NCBI RefSeq assembly: GCF_003268005.1
Contig: NZ_CP014213.1
Span: 2,067,501 to 2,131,500 of the forward strand
Source of the DNA: Methanosphaera sp. BMS
Lineage (GTDB): Archaea > Methanobacteriota > Methanobacteria > Methanobacteriales > Methanobacteriaceae
Reading direction: 5' to 3'
Length of the DNA stretch: 64,000 nucleotides
A model generated the notes under the pieces. It ran no database searches. It was not told the origin of the DNA and saw only the letters and a program-made list of their open reading frames with translations. Positions 37,701 to 46,881 of the stretch are shown here, piece by piece (position 1 is the stretch's first letter; each line of letters opens with the position of its first letter). Made by a program: the position numbers and the translations under genes.

Positions 37701-39591
37701 TGGTAGTAAGATTTTGTTCAATGGTGAAGATGTTGGATGTATGGCTGATAGTTATGATTCGGTTTCAAAACTCAGTATTGTGAAATCTGAAGTCGGTAAT
37801 GTTGTTGATGGTGATAATCTTGTAACTTTACAGAGTATTAATGATAACCTCTTTGCAATGGGAACAATACTTGTATTAAGTTATGAAGTGCCTAATGTTG
37901 TCGTCACTGACGTTAATGTCACTGCAAGTAAAGGTGATTTGCTTGTAGATACTGATAACATTGTCAGTATTGGCATTTCCAATGATGGTGCACCGTTTAC
38001 TGGTACTTTGAATGTTGATGTTGACGGAAGTGTTTCCAGTGTGGTTCTTGAGGACTTCGTTGGTTATAAAGTTGTTGACGTGACTGTCAATCCAAGTACT
38101 GTCGGTGCTAAAGATGTTAAAGTGGATCTTATAGTTGATGATGAAAGTCAAACATTATATGAAGGCACTCTTATGGCATATTATAACGGTTATAGGGGTA
38201 AGTCATTTACTGGTGGTGAGAATTTCACTACTAAACGTGTTTATGTAGGTAAGAATACTTTGATTCTTGAGCAGTTTGATTATTATAATTGGAATGATAA
38301 TTCTAGGGCGGTTTATGATGCTTCAGCTTTGGATGCTGGTAAGATTGTTGATGTCTTGTATTATCAGGGTTATAATTGGGATAAGTATTTGAATTTTACT
38401 TTGATGGTTAATGGTGTTGAAAGTCCTCTTATTGCTAGTTATAGTGATGCTAAGGGATTTGGTACTTATAATTATCCTAGTGGTGTGATGGTCTTTAATG
38501 TTACTGGTCAGTTTGTTGCTGGTCAGTCTAATGAGATTGTTCCTATGCAGGGTGTTAATAATTCCAATATACTTTATGGTGGTATTTTAGTTGTTGTTTA
38601 TGCTAATAATACTGATATGACTAGTATTATGATTAATGAGGGTTCTGATTTGTTAAATCCTGAAGCTAGTGGATTAACTTCTAGTGATTATACTGTTGCG
38701 TATGCTAATTATGAGGGTGTTGAATCTGGTGATGGTGTATTGTATGTGATTTCTGCTGCCAGTGATAAGGCTGATGGTAGTAAGATTTTGTTCAATGGTG
38801 AGGATGTTGGATGTATGGCTGATAGTTATGATTCGGTTTCAAAACTCAGTATTGTGAAATCTGAAGTCGGTAATGTTGTTGATGGTGATAATCTTGTAAC
38901 TTTACAGAGTATTAATGATAACCTCTTTGCAATGGGAACAATACTTGTAGTATCCAACCCAATCGAAACAACACTCAAAGTAGATACAACCGAATTCACA
39001 GCAGGTGAAAAAGCAACAATCCAAGCAAGCATATACTACGGTAACGCAGTATTAAGTAACCTTAACAAAGGTAAAGTATCCTTCAAAGTAAACGGCAAAA
39101 CACTTAAAGATGAAAATGGTAAAGTAATCTATGCAAAAGTGGTAAACGGTACTGCCAAAATAGAAAATTATGCTATACCGGATTCATGGATAGGTTCTAA
39201 CGCTGAAATACAAGCAATATACTCAGGATCTGTAGATTTGGATTCATTAAAAAGCGAAAAAGTATCACTTAATGTTACAACTGCCGCTCTAACAATCACA
39301 ACCAATGATGTAACTGCAACAGCAGGAGAAGATGTTAAACTAACAGCAACAGTAACGGCCGGAAATTCCATAATCAACAATGGAAAAATAGTCTTTAAAA
39401 TCAACGGTAAAACGGTTAAAGATGAAAATGGTAAAGTAATCTATGCTAAAGTAGTAAACAATCAAGTAACAGTAAATTACACATTGCCTGAAGATATGAA
39501 AGTTGGGGACTATAAACTAACTGCAGTATTCTTGGCTACTGGATATGATAGGGTTGAAGATACTAAAACGTTAACAGTAGTAGAAAATTAA
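34702..39591 (+). CDS. repeat-rich DUF3344-like secreted surface protein
   Basis: A 1629-residue secreted protein. A signal peptide (KKILMVLFISLTLIMCSAVAA) is followed by QGEVNGGVYSHAV, the same entry motif as the CobN-like protein next door, so both carry a DUF3344-like domain. Three long repeats begin NGYMGKSFTGGENFT or NGYRGKSFTGGENFT near residues 433, 803 and 1161; the last two are almost identical. The C-terminus has two Ig-like modules with FKVNGKTLKDENGK and FKINGKTVKDENGK, as in the adhesin at 8912-15859. There is no membrane anchor. Position and the shared domain suggest a partner or substrate scaffold of the CobN-like machine. Codon use changes sharply inside the repeats. Confidence 0.85.
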   Translation: MNKKILMVLFISLTLIMCSAVAAENLTTTEQGEVNGGVYSHAVQKTPYGNQQAGGNLEEVSFNITNKEESNINPQKSADTGTPTNSYNTGSVTETTQTIKDIQNARLYTMVYVQSTNNRYGAVVNISLDGDNDGSYETVLENNRVLQIASSQDATVYTVNENITRVYSDYLLSYDIANYIHADTLNVKVQTYSGQDMGVADAKIKCVGLLAAYNVDSSNERYTYWFNTGHSWTNEKSETTFATTGKPLPETATLIQVATSSAKSDVYVNGISFESENPSGYFSESVWDVLDVYDNESDVVLENEATGGLYGATFKTIAATLVLTYTETNPEPVVKVDKVKVSSNGGDALVYVTNNIQATLSNEGSQLDSAKLTLNVGDFSQSVDISNLDNNPQTFTFNYTTDEKNDYELFLVLDYLNGTVETIYSDNLVVKYNGYMGKSFTGGENFTEKREYEGLNTLVIIPVHDYQSADWQMVTSTINASKYGLDDMEKIVDILYYQPYNWDYGYVMNTYQLSINDLEISPIAQYNDTKGFGNQWNFPSGLLVYNISNYFKAGQNNVFNITRLNDDKLALYTGYIVAVYENATQPSIIKITEETDLLNTESSGYGTNSTTAISYAVYENIDTKYLNSTKLCVITGAANWPDSNIFLNDKKYGSMSDNWNTTQQMSFSTYDVDNLVNGENIVTLQSVEDNLVIFSTILTMTYNEPLINVTNLGVTSNSNNFFVNVNNTVEVTLKAEGRHSPIELTLKIDDDELTQTVDDINDIKTVDFTYIPTSNGTKNVEVIIKYLNDSSVSAYTGTLTAYYNGYMGKSFTGGENFTTKRVYEGKNTLILEQFDYYNWNDNSRAVYDASALDAGKIVDVLYYQGYNWDKYLNFTLMVNGVESPLIASYSDAKGFGTYNYPSGVMVFNVTGQFVAGQSNEIVPMQGVNNSNILYGGILVVVYANNTDMTSIMINEGSDLLNPEASGLTSSDYTVAYANYEGVESGDGVLYVISAASDKADGSKILFNGEDVGCMADSYDSVSKLSIVKSEVGNVVDGDNLVTLQSINDNLFAMGTILVLSYEVPNVVVTDVNVTASKGDLLVDTDNIVSIGISNDGAPFTGTLNVDVDGSVSSVVLEDFVGYKVVDVTVNPSTVGAKDVKVDLIVDDESQTLYEGTLMAYYNGYRGKSFTGGENFTTKRVYVGKNTLILEQFDYYNWNDNSRAVYDASALDAGKIVDVLYYQGYNWDKYLNFTLMVNGVESPLIASYSDAKGFGTYNYPSGVMVFNVTGQFVAGQSNEIVPMQGVNNSNILYGGILVVVYANNTDMTSIMINEGSDLLNPEASGLTSSDYTVAYANYEGVESGDGVLYVISAASDKADGSKILFNGEDVGCMADSYDSVSKLSIVKSEVGNVVDGDNLVTLQSINDNLFAMGTILVVSNPIETTLKVDTTEFTAGEKATIQASIYYGNAVLSNLNKGKVSFKVNGKTLKDENGKVIYAKVVNGTAKIENYAIPDSWIGSNAEIQAIYSGSVDLDSLKSEKVSLNVTTAALTITTNDVTATAGEDVKLTATVTAGNSIINNGKIVFKINGKTVKDENGKVIYAKVVNNQVTVNYTLPEDMKVGDYKLTAVFLATGYDRVEDTKTLTVVEN
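37105..38949 (+). repeat. two 771-bp direct repeats, 1074 bp apart
   Basis: 37105-37875 and 38179-38949 differ at only a few bases. They encode the same 257-residue segment. Codons within them end mostly in T (GGT, ACT, GAT, GTT), whereas flanking parts of the same gene prefer A-ending codons (ACA, GTA, GGA). The third, older repeat near 36000-36800 has flanking-type codons. The pair thus looks copied in from another gene and then duplicated, or homogenised by conversion. Confidence 0.93.
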
Positions 39592-40004
39592 ATAATTAAC
39601 TTATTTTCCTTTTTTTTCTTTTTTTAATAATTTATTATCTTGATGATAATGTATTTTAGCCATTTTTGAATATATTCTATTTGAAATTATTTGTTGGAGT
39701 TTATCCACATCATGATTATGCAAATAAATTTTAGAAAAATAATCCTCAAGAAATAAATGTAATTTAATTATGCCTGGCCATCAAAATATTGCCGGTTGTT
39801 GAAATTACTCCGATAATCATGAATGTGTTTTGACGTTAAATTAACTTACATTATTTTATATTTAAATTTTATTAATCCCATCTATATATTTCAACATCCA
39901 CCATTCATTTTTTTTATTTTCTATTATTTCTCCTCCTTTTTAAAATGTTATATATTATTTTAGATAAATAATCAATTATTATAAACCAATAGGTAGTGTC
40001 AACA
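39592..40004 (+). promoter_or_regulatory. intergenic region before the glycosyltransferase
   Basis: About 410 bases, A+T-rich, with a T-run at 39606-39626 that may end the preceding transcript and TATA-like runs near 39850-39890 and 39950-39970. No open frame with a start signal is visible. Confidence 0.4.
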
Positions 40005-43000
40005 TTGTTAAAGGAATTACTCAAAGATAAAATTAATAGTAAAAAACAGCAGGATGCAAGAAGACTGATAGTTGAAGGGAATCTATTCGACTATGAATAT
40101 TATATCAATCAATATCCACAAGTAACACAAGAGAACATGGATTTGCTGGATCATTACTTGGAAATAGGATATAAGGATGGTTTAAATCCATCAGAAGACT
40201 TTGATACAAAATACTATCTTAAGATGTATGGGGACGTACGCGTATCAAACATTAATCCACTCGTCCATTACGTATTGTATGGAGCCAAAGAGGGACGTAA
40301 ATGCAGCAGTAAATTAACTGATGATGAAATAAACACATATAAACAACTGATATATGACAATAACCTTTTCGATGAGGAATACTATTATACGCAATATCCG
40401 GAACTTAAAGACACTAACCTTGATTGCTTCACCCATTACTTGCTTGTTGGAGCAGATGAAGGGGCCAACCCCTCAAAACAATTCGACACTGTATACTATC
40501 AGATAAATAACGAGAACAAGATAAACGATGACATGAACCCACTGATACACTATGTAGTCAAGGGGATGGATGAACAGTTAAAAACACACCTGGAATTAAC
40601 TCAGGAGCAGGTGGATGCATGTGTACGTATAATCGATGACTCAAATACATTCGATGAGGAATATTACGTATCACAAAAAGAAGAATTAAAAAATCAAAAC
40701 ATCAACCTCATAGAACACTACGTTAAAGAAGGGGCATTCGATAGGTTAAATCCATCCAAATCATTTGACACATCAGTATATCTTGAATATAACCCTGATG
40801 TAAGGGCAAAGGCAAATAACCCATATGTTCACTACCTGCAAAGCGGTAAAAAGGAAAACCGTGTACCATTAAAGACAAAGAAAATGCAAAGACATGACCG
40901 TGACTATGAAAATTACATAGCCCACCAGGTGGATATCATCGAAAAGTCCGGATTATTCGACAAGGAATATTATCTTGAAAAATATGATGATGTAAAATAC
41001 TACCTAATAAATCCTATAGAGCATTACGTGACCAAAGGTGCATATGAGGGGAAAAATCCTTCAAAAGACTTTAATTCAAACTATTATCTTTATTATAACC
41101 CTGATGTCAAGGAAAACGAACAAAATCCATTGGTTCATTATATTACAGTTGGTAAAAAGGAAGGAAGAGGACGAACAATAAGTCATATTGTAAATAAGGA
41201 TGAAAAATACTATGAAAGGGAAATCTATGAAAAAACACGGGAATTCGGATACACCCAATACACCAATGCACCGATGGTATCCATAATACTCTTGAACAGG
41301 GATGGGGCACATCACCTAAGAAGACTATTCAAGACATTCAAACAAAGAACCACCTATCCCAATTATGAGATGATCATCGTGGATAACAATTCCACAGATG
41401 AATCAATCGACATAATCAACGAATACGCGGATGAATTAAACATCACACTAATACAAAACGAGGTAAACAGGAGCTTTTCATACGCCAATAATCAGGCAGT
41501 TGAAATAGCTAAGGGCAGCTATTTGCTGTTTTTAAACAATGACATGGAGGTATGTCCCGGATGGCTAAACCACCTTATGGACACGGCACTATCAGACAGC
41601 AACATAGCGGCGGTAGGTTCAAAGTTGATATATCCTGATGCATCATCATCAGTTTACAATACTGAAAAATCATATACCATCCAGCATGCGGGCATAGTGT
41701 TTAATCAGAAGGATGGATATGTGCGTCCATATAACAAGGATAACGGCATGCCATATGAATTTGAAGACAACACACCAAAAGAAAGGGTGGCAGTAACAGC
41801 AGCTACGCTATTGGTGGAAAAATCCAAGTATATGGAAGTCGGTGGATTTGACAATGAATATGAATACGGATTTGAGGATGTGGATTTATGTTTAAAGCTA
41901 TACAGGAAGGGATATAAAAATTACTATAATCCAAAATCAGTACTCTTCCACTATGAATTCGGTACACAGGAATCAAATGAACAGGACATTGTAAGAAATC
42001 GCAGAATAAGAAATAAGGAAGTATTTACTAAAAAATGGAACACATGGCTTAAAAAAGAAGTATTCCTCGATAAAATCAACAACAATCAATTATTCACTGA
42101 CAATCCATTAAAGGTGGGATTGGTCGTATCACAAAGGGGAAGAAATGTACAGGCAGGAGATTTCTTCACTGCACTGGGATTATCCGACAGTCTTGTAAAA
42201 CTTGGCTATAAAACAGAATTTCTGGCCATAAATCATAGTGAATATGAAAGCAGTGCCTACGAGGTCGACAGCGACATTGACGTTGTCATATCACTTTTGG
42301 ATAAATATGACATTAACCAGATAGAATCAGAAAACACAATGCTTGTAAAGATTGCATGGGTAAGAAATTGGATAGAAAGATGGGTAGAACAGGACTTCTT
42401 TGAGGACTTTGACTTGGTACTGGCCTCAAGTAAAAAAGCAATGGAATACATTAAAGAACATACAGGATTCAACCCAATACTATTTCCTATAGCAACGGAT
42501 ACCTCAATGTTCAACACAGATATCAAAGCCGTTGATGAGTACAGGTGTGACTACTGCTTCACGGGTAGTTTCTGGAATGCCGACCGTGATATAATCAACT
42601 GTTTAAGTCCTGATGATTTGGAGTATAGCTTTAATCTATACGGGGCCAATTGGGAAAAACTGCCTCATTTGAGAAAGTATCATAAGGGCTTTATCAACTA
42701 TGAACAAATGCCCCGGTTATATGCATCAACAAAGATAGTGATAGATGATGCAAATCACGTGACAAAGGAGTATGGATCAGTAAACAGTCGGGTATTTGAT
42801 GCATTGGCATCAGGAAGACTGGTAATTACAAACGGGGTGCTGGGAAATAATGAATTGTTCAAGGGACTTCTACCGGAATACCACTCCAAGGAAGATTTAA
42901 ATAAAAAGATAGAGTATTATCTTCAAAATGACGATAAACGTGATGAGTTGGTACTTAAATTACAGAATATGGTACTCAGTAATCATACATATGACATAAG

Positions 43001-43919
43001 AGCAAATCAATTCGTGTCAATACTTGCAGATTACGTCAGTCATCCTAAGGTATTAATCAAGGCACCAATACCTAGAAGCAAGAATAAATTCGAGTGGGGG
43101 GATTACTTCTTCGGAAGAAACCTACAAAGAGAATTCAACAACAAGTCATACTACTCAAAGATACAACTGCTTGATGACTGGGACAATCTTAACGATGGAT
43201 TATATGACATAATACTCGTACTTCGTGGATTATCCGTCTATACTCCAAAGTCCCAGCACTATAATATAATGTGGAACATATCACACCCGGATGACATAAC
43301 ACTGGGTGAATACAATAGCTTTGACAAGGTATATGTGGCCTCAGCATACTGGGCGGACAAATTAAATGAATTGCTTGATGTTGATGTGGAAAGTCTACTT
43401 CAATGTACCGATATAAATAGGTTCAAAAATCAATATGATGAGGAGTATGATACGGAATTATTGTTTGTTGGAAACTCAAGATTGGTCTATAGAAAGATTC
43501 TAAAGGATTTGCTTCCTACTAAACACCAGTTAAGGGTATATGGTGCCATGTGGGAGTCAATCATTGATGAAAAATATCTATATGGTGAATACATCTCCAA
43601 TGATGAGTTATACAGGGCATATTCATCTACCAAAATACTGCTCAATGATCACTGGGATGACATGAGAGAACGTGGATTCATATCAAACAGGATATTTGAT
43701 GCAATAGCATGTGGAAGTGTCATACTGACAGATCACGTAAAGGGTATAGAGGACTTGTTCCCGGAGGCAGTGGTATACTATGATAAGCCGGAAGAACTTG
43801 AAGATAAGATTCAGGAAGCATTGAAAATCAAATCAGTCAATCCTGATCTTGTCAAGGAACATACATATGAAAGAAGAGTAGAAAAGATCATATCCGATTA
43901 TGAAGAGTTATCTATTTAA
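40005..43919 (+). CDS. multidomain glycosyltransferase with N-terminal tandem repeats
   Basis: A protein of about 1304 residues, cytoplasmic as no signal or helix is seen. Residues 15-400 are eight repeats of the pattern FD-x2-YY-x6-D-x5-NPL-x-HY-x3-G-x3-GR, arranged as four pairs, a motif known in front of polysaccharide-making transferases. Residues of about 420-680 are a GT2 domain: MVSIILLNRDG, VDNNSTDESI, the DxD-like LLFLNNDMEV and GFEDVDLCLKLYRKG. The C-terminal 600 residues contain two GT-B-like halves ending in FDALASGRLVITNG and FDAIACGSVILTDH. It probably builds a repeating surface glycan or decorates the large exported proteins. I prefer TTG 40005; GTG 39996 is only one base from its AGGT. 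Confidence 0.85.
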   Translation: MLKELLKDKINSKKQQDARRLIVEGNLFDYEYYINQYPQVTQENMDLLDHYLEIGYKDGLNPSEDFDTKYYLKMYGDVRVSNINPLVHYVLYGAKEGRKCSSKLTDDEINTYKQLIYDNNLFDEEYYYTQYPELKDTNLDCFTHYLLVGADEGANPSKQFDTVYYQINNENKINDDMNPLIHYVVKGMDEQLKTHLELTQEQVDACVRIIDDSNTFDEEYYVSQKEELKNQNINLIEHYVKEGAFDRLNPSKSFDTSVYLEYNPDVRAKANNPYVHYLQSGKKENRVPLKTKKMQRHDRDYENYIAHQVDIIEKSGLFDKEYYLEKYDDVKYYLINPIEHYVTKGAYEGKNPSKDFNSNYYLYYNPDVKENEQNPLVHYITVGKKEGRGRTISHIVNKDEKYYEREIYEKTREFGYTQYTNAPMVSIILLNRDGAHHLRRLFKTFKQRTTYPNYEMIIVDNNSTDESIDIINEYADELNITLIQNEVNRSFSYANNQAVEIAKGSYLLFLNNDMEVCPGWLNHLMDTALSDSNIAAVGSKLIYPDASSSVYNTEKSYTIQHAGIVFNQKDGYVRPYNKDNGMPYEFEDNTPKERVAVTAATLLVEKSKYMEVGGFDNEYEYGFEDVDLCLKLYRKGYKNYYNPKSVLFHYEFGTQESNEQDIVRNRRIRNKEVFTKKWNTWLKKEVFLDKINNNQLFTDNPLKVGLVVSQRGRNVQAGDFFTALGLSDSLVKLGYKTEFLAINHSEYESSAYEVDSDIDVVISLLDKYDINQIESENTMLVKIAWVRNWIERWVEQDFFEDFDLVLASSKKAMEYIKEHTGFNPILFPIATDTSMFNTDIKAVDEYRCDYCFTGSFWNADRDIINCLSPDDLEYSFNLYGANWEKLPHLRKYHKGFINYEQMPRLYASTKIVIDDANHVTKEYGSVNSRVFDALASGRLVITNGVLGNNELFKGLLPEYHSKEDLNKKIEYYLQNDDKRDELVLKLQNMVLSNHTYDIRANQFVSILADYVSHPKVLIKAPIPRSKNKFEWGDYFFGRNLQREFNNKSYYSKIQLLDDWDNLNDGLYDIILVLRGLSVYTPKSQHYNIMWNISHPDDITLGEYNSFDKVYVASAYWADKLNELLDVDVESLLQCTDINRFKNQYDEEYDTELLFVGNSRLVYRKILKDLLPTKHQLRVYGAMWESIIDEKYLYGEYISNDELYRAYSSTKILLNDHWDDMRERGFISNRIFDAIACGSVILTDHVKGIEDLFPEAVVYYDKPEELEDKIQEALKIKSVNPDLVKEHTYERRVEKIISDYEELSI

Positions 43920-44485
43920 TTGTTGAAGGTTATTTAATATCTTTTTATCTTTAATTTTTTTGTAATAAATGGGTTTTTCCGGATTGTCTTACTCCCGTTA
44001 TTATTTTTATTTCTTTTGTATCCTTTAATTTATTGAGCTTGTTTAGATATGAAATTCGTTTAACCATAATTAAATCATCTTCATACATTTTTTTAGTTAT
44101 ATAAAATATTTTATTTAATAAAGTTTTTGCATTTGAACGAATAAACTTTAAATTTTTAAGAATTTTAATTTTTCATCATAAGAAAATGGGTTACTTATGA
44201 AAAAGTATAATGTTGGACATTAAATTTATCTGCTATGTTATTTAATAAGGCAATATTATAAATGACAATGGTTCATATTCCATAACTAGATTGAATTCAA
44301 TTCCCGAATCTTTAACTTAAAATAAAATGTAATACTTTTCAATTTTAACTATAGCATCAATAAATTCTATGTTGTCCTTAATGTTAAATATGTTTACCGG
44401 CATTTCTTCAATCGTTAAGCCGACCAATGGCTTTGATTTACAATAAGATTACGGGATGTCTGACAAAAAAAATAATATTGGGGGG
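43920..44485. other. intergenic region between convergent genes
   Basis: About 565 bases between the 3' ends of the glycosyltransferase and SRP54 genes. On the minus strand near 44318-44440 a frame reads SKPLVGLTIEEMPVNIFNIK and continues to a stop, like the tail of a lost protein, but with a stop just upstream and no start. Otherwise only T- and A-runs that could end both transcripts. Confidence 0.4.
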
Positions 44486-45820
44486 TTATCGGGACATATG
44501 TCTCATGAGTTTACCCATAGGTCCGCCCATGTTACGTTTTCCCATTCCTTTTAGTGCTTTTTTGGTTATTGAGTAATATCTGAGTAAATCCTTCACGTCA
44601 TCGTTTGTTAATCCGGCACCACGACTTATACGTTGAATACGTGATTTCTTGATTACTTCAGGATTTTCCAGTTCATAATCAGTCATTGATTGCATTAATA
44701 TCTTGTACATTCCAAGTTTTTCTTCGGTAATCTTGGATGCATTTGCAGGTAACTGATTACCTATACCCGGAATAAGTTTCATTATCTGCTGAACGGGTCC
44801 CATCTTGTTCATCATTGTAAGTTGGTTTTCCATGTCCTTAAGGGTGAACTTACCGCTTACAATGGAGTCAAGCATCTCCTGTTCACTTTTGGCTGATGTT
44901 ACTTCCTCGGCCTTTTCTATTAATGTTTCAATATCACCCATACCAAGAAGTCTGGATATGAATCTTTCAGGGTCAAATGCTTCAAAGTCATCTACACGTT
45001 CACCTGTACCTATGAACTTAATAGGTGCCTTAATTTCAGCTACCGCTGATAGTGCACCCCCACCTTTTGCTGAACCATCTAATTTACTTACGATAATGGA
45101 TCCTATGTCTGTTGTGTGTTTGAATGTTTCAGCTTGGCTACGTGCTTGCTGACCGATGGTACCGTCAATTACAAGTATTACCTCATCAGGCTCAACAACC
45201 TGACTTAATTCGCTCATTTCATCAAGCAAGTCCTGTTCCTCTTTATGACGACCGGCTGTATCTACAAGTATCACGTCATATTTGTCTTCACATTCTGCCA
45301 GTCCTTTCTTAGCCAAGTCAATAGCGTCCTTGTTTTCCGGGTCTCCGAATACGGGTACGTCCATAGGTTCGGTAAGTTGCCTTAACTGTTCATATGCGGC
45401 TGGTCTCCATGTGTCTGTACATATTATTGCAGAGTTATATCCTTTCTTTTTAAGGTGTCTTGCTAACTTGGCTGTGGTGGTTGTTTTACCACTACCCTGA
45501 AGTCCCAGCATCATTATAATGTATGGTTTGTGCGTAATCTCTAGTTTTTCTGGTTTTTCACCGATTAGATTTACTAGTTCTTGGTATACAATACGCATTA
45601 CATGTTCTTTTGGACTTAATCCTTTAGGCAGTTCTTCTTCCAGGGCTCTTTTTTCTATCTTCTTGGATAATGCAAATACAACTTTAATGTTTACATCCGA
45701 TTGTATGAGTGCTTTTTGAATATCCTTATTTACTTCTTTGAGTGTTTTCTTATCAATTACTGACATTCCAGCTAATTTTTTCATTGTTTTTGTTAGACTG
45801 TCACTTAATCCTTCAAGCAT
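44486..45820 (-). CDS. srp54: signal recognition particle protein SRP54
   Basis: The 444-residue GTPase that binds signal sequences and 7S RNA and delivers ribosomes to FtsY. It has an N-terminal helical bundle, G domain with P-loop [25 protein letters not shown] and the guanine-specificity [13 protein letters not shown], and a methionine-rich M domain from about residue 300 ([35 protein letters not shown]) with [11 protein letters not shown] for RNA binding. ATG 45820 follows a strong AAGGAGGT with six bases between; a GTG at 45823 is less likely. It stands alone. Confidence 0.97.
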   Translation of the reverse strand: MLEGLSDSLTKTMKKLAGMSVIDKKTLKEVNKDIQKALIQSDVNIKVVFALSKKIEKRALEEELPKGLSPKEHVMRIVYQELVNLIGEKPEKLEITHKPYIIMMLGLQGSGKTTTTAKLARHLKKKGYNSAIICTDTWRPAAYEQLRQLTEPMDVPVFGDPENKDAIDLAKKGLAECEDKYDVILVDTAGRHKEEQDLLDEMSELSQVVEPDEVILVIDGTIGQQARSQAETFKHTTDIGSIIVSKLDGSAKGGGALSAVAEIKAPIKFIGTGERVDDFEAFDPERFISRLLGMGDIETLIEKAEEVTSAKSEQEMLDSIVSGKFTLKDMENQLTMMNKMGPVQQIMKLIPGIGNQLPANASKITEEKLGMYKILMQSMTDYELENPEVIKKSRIQRISRGAGLTNDDVKDLLRYYSITKKALKGMGKRNMGGPMGKLMRHMSR

Positions 45821-45995
45821 CACTTGACCTCCTTTTAATTAATGGTTATTGTATTAAAATAATTTTAGTCTTACTTTTATAATTGTTAGTCTATAACTGT
45901 ATAATATATAAGTTTTAAATATTTAATAAAATTTTTCTTTTGTATTTTTAAAGCAATTATACTAATCATTATAATGGAATATCATCCTAACATAT

Positions 45996-46592
45996 TTACT
46001 TAAGTATATATACATCCAATTTAGCGGGATTTACATCATTTATAATGTTTTCTTCAAATTCTATCGATTGAATTAATTCCAATCTCTTTTCTGTTGGCAG
46101 ATACATTTTGTATTCGATTGTAGAGTAATAAAAAAATATTAAAATCTCTCTTGGATTATTCTTTTTAGATTCTTCTATTTTTTTCAATACTTGCCTAAAT
46201 ATTTTGCTGGAAAATGGGTTGAATAGATAAAAACAATTCGCTTCATCCGGCACGTATTCTTCTGCCTTGGAGTAAACAAATTTGATATCATCTGTATAAC
46301 CATAGTTTTCCAGGTTATTTTTTGCCTTTTTAATCAATCTTTTATTATGGTCTATGCCTATAACTTTACAGCCTACCTGGTTGTTTAAAAAAAATCCTAT
46401 TCTTCCTTTTCCACATCCATAGTCAACGATTATATCATCCTTTTTTATCAAATCTAATTTTACAAGTTCTTCTAATACAACATATGGCGTTGGATCATAA
46501 CCATAATTTTGATAGTCCTCCTGACTATAGTCATATACGCAGGTATTCACATTTAGTTTCATGTCCCATTTTTCTTCATCCGATGCTTTCAT
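45996..46592 (-). CDS. class I SAM-dependent methyltransferase
   Basis: A 198-residue protein. The SAM site is IVDYGCGKGRIGFFLN at about residues 57-72, with the acidic loop VIGIDHNKRLIKKA and FYLFNPFS in place of the usual motif IV. The N-terminal QNYGYDPTPYVVLEELV resembles methyltransferases acting on small molecules or proteins that share the SAM fold only. The substrate is unknown. It follows the divergent-looking gap upstream of SRP54 on the same strand but is 175 bases away, so it is probably a separate unit. The A+T-rich codon use is like that of accessory genes here. Confidence 0.8.
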   Translation of the reverse strand: MKASDEEKWDMKLNVNTCVYDYSQEDYQNYGYDPTPYVVLEELVKLDLIKKDDIIVDYGCGKGRIGFFLNNQVGCKVIGIDHNKRLIKKAKNNLENYGYTDDIKFVYSKAEEYVPDEANCFYLFNPFSSKIFRQVLKKIEESKKNNPREILIFFYYSTIEYKMYLPTEKRLELIQSIEFEENIINDVNPAKLDVYILK

Positions 46593-46881
46593 ATTTATTC
46601 CACAATATAATCCGTTTCTTATTTAATTATTTATCATTAATGAATTTATATAATTGTTAAATTGTATGTGCTATTTTATTATTAATACTCCTTAAATTTA
46701 AATGTATATGTTATAAATGAAAAAATCATTAATTATGAACATATTGTTTGATACTGGTTAATATAATATTTTCACAGAGAGTTTAAACATTAGCTTTGTA
46801 GCTTTCTTTTGTTATTTAGTTAATTATTAATCCTATAATTATAATAGTATAATATAAGTAAATATTTTAGGAGCATGTCCA

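Noticed and set aside
44318-44440. Minus-strand peptide SKPLVGLTIEEMPVNIFNIK and onward
   Set aside because: It reads like a protein tail but has a stop just upstream, no start and no recognisable family; kept only as debris in the intergenic entry.
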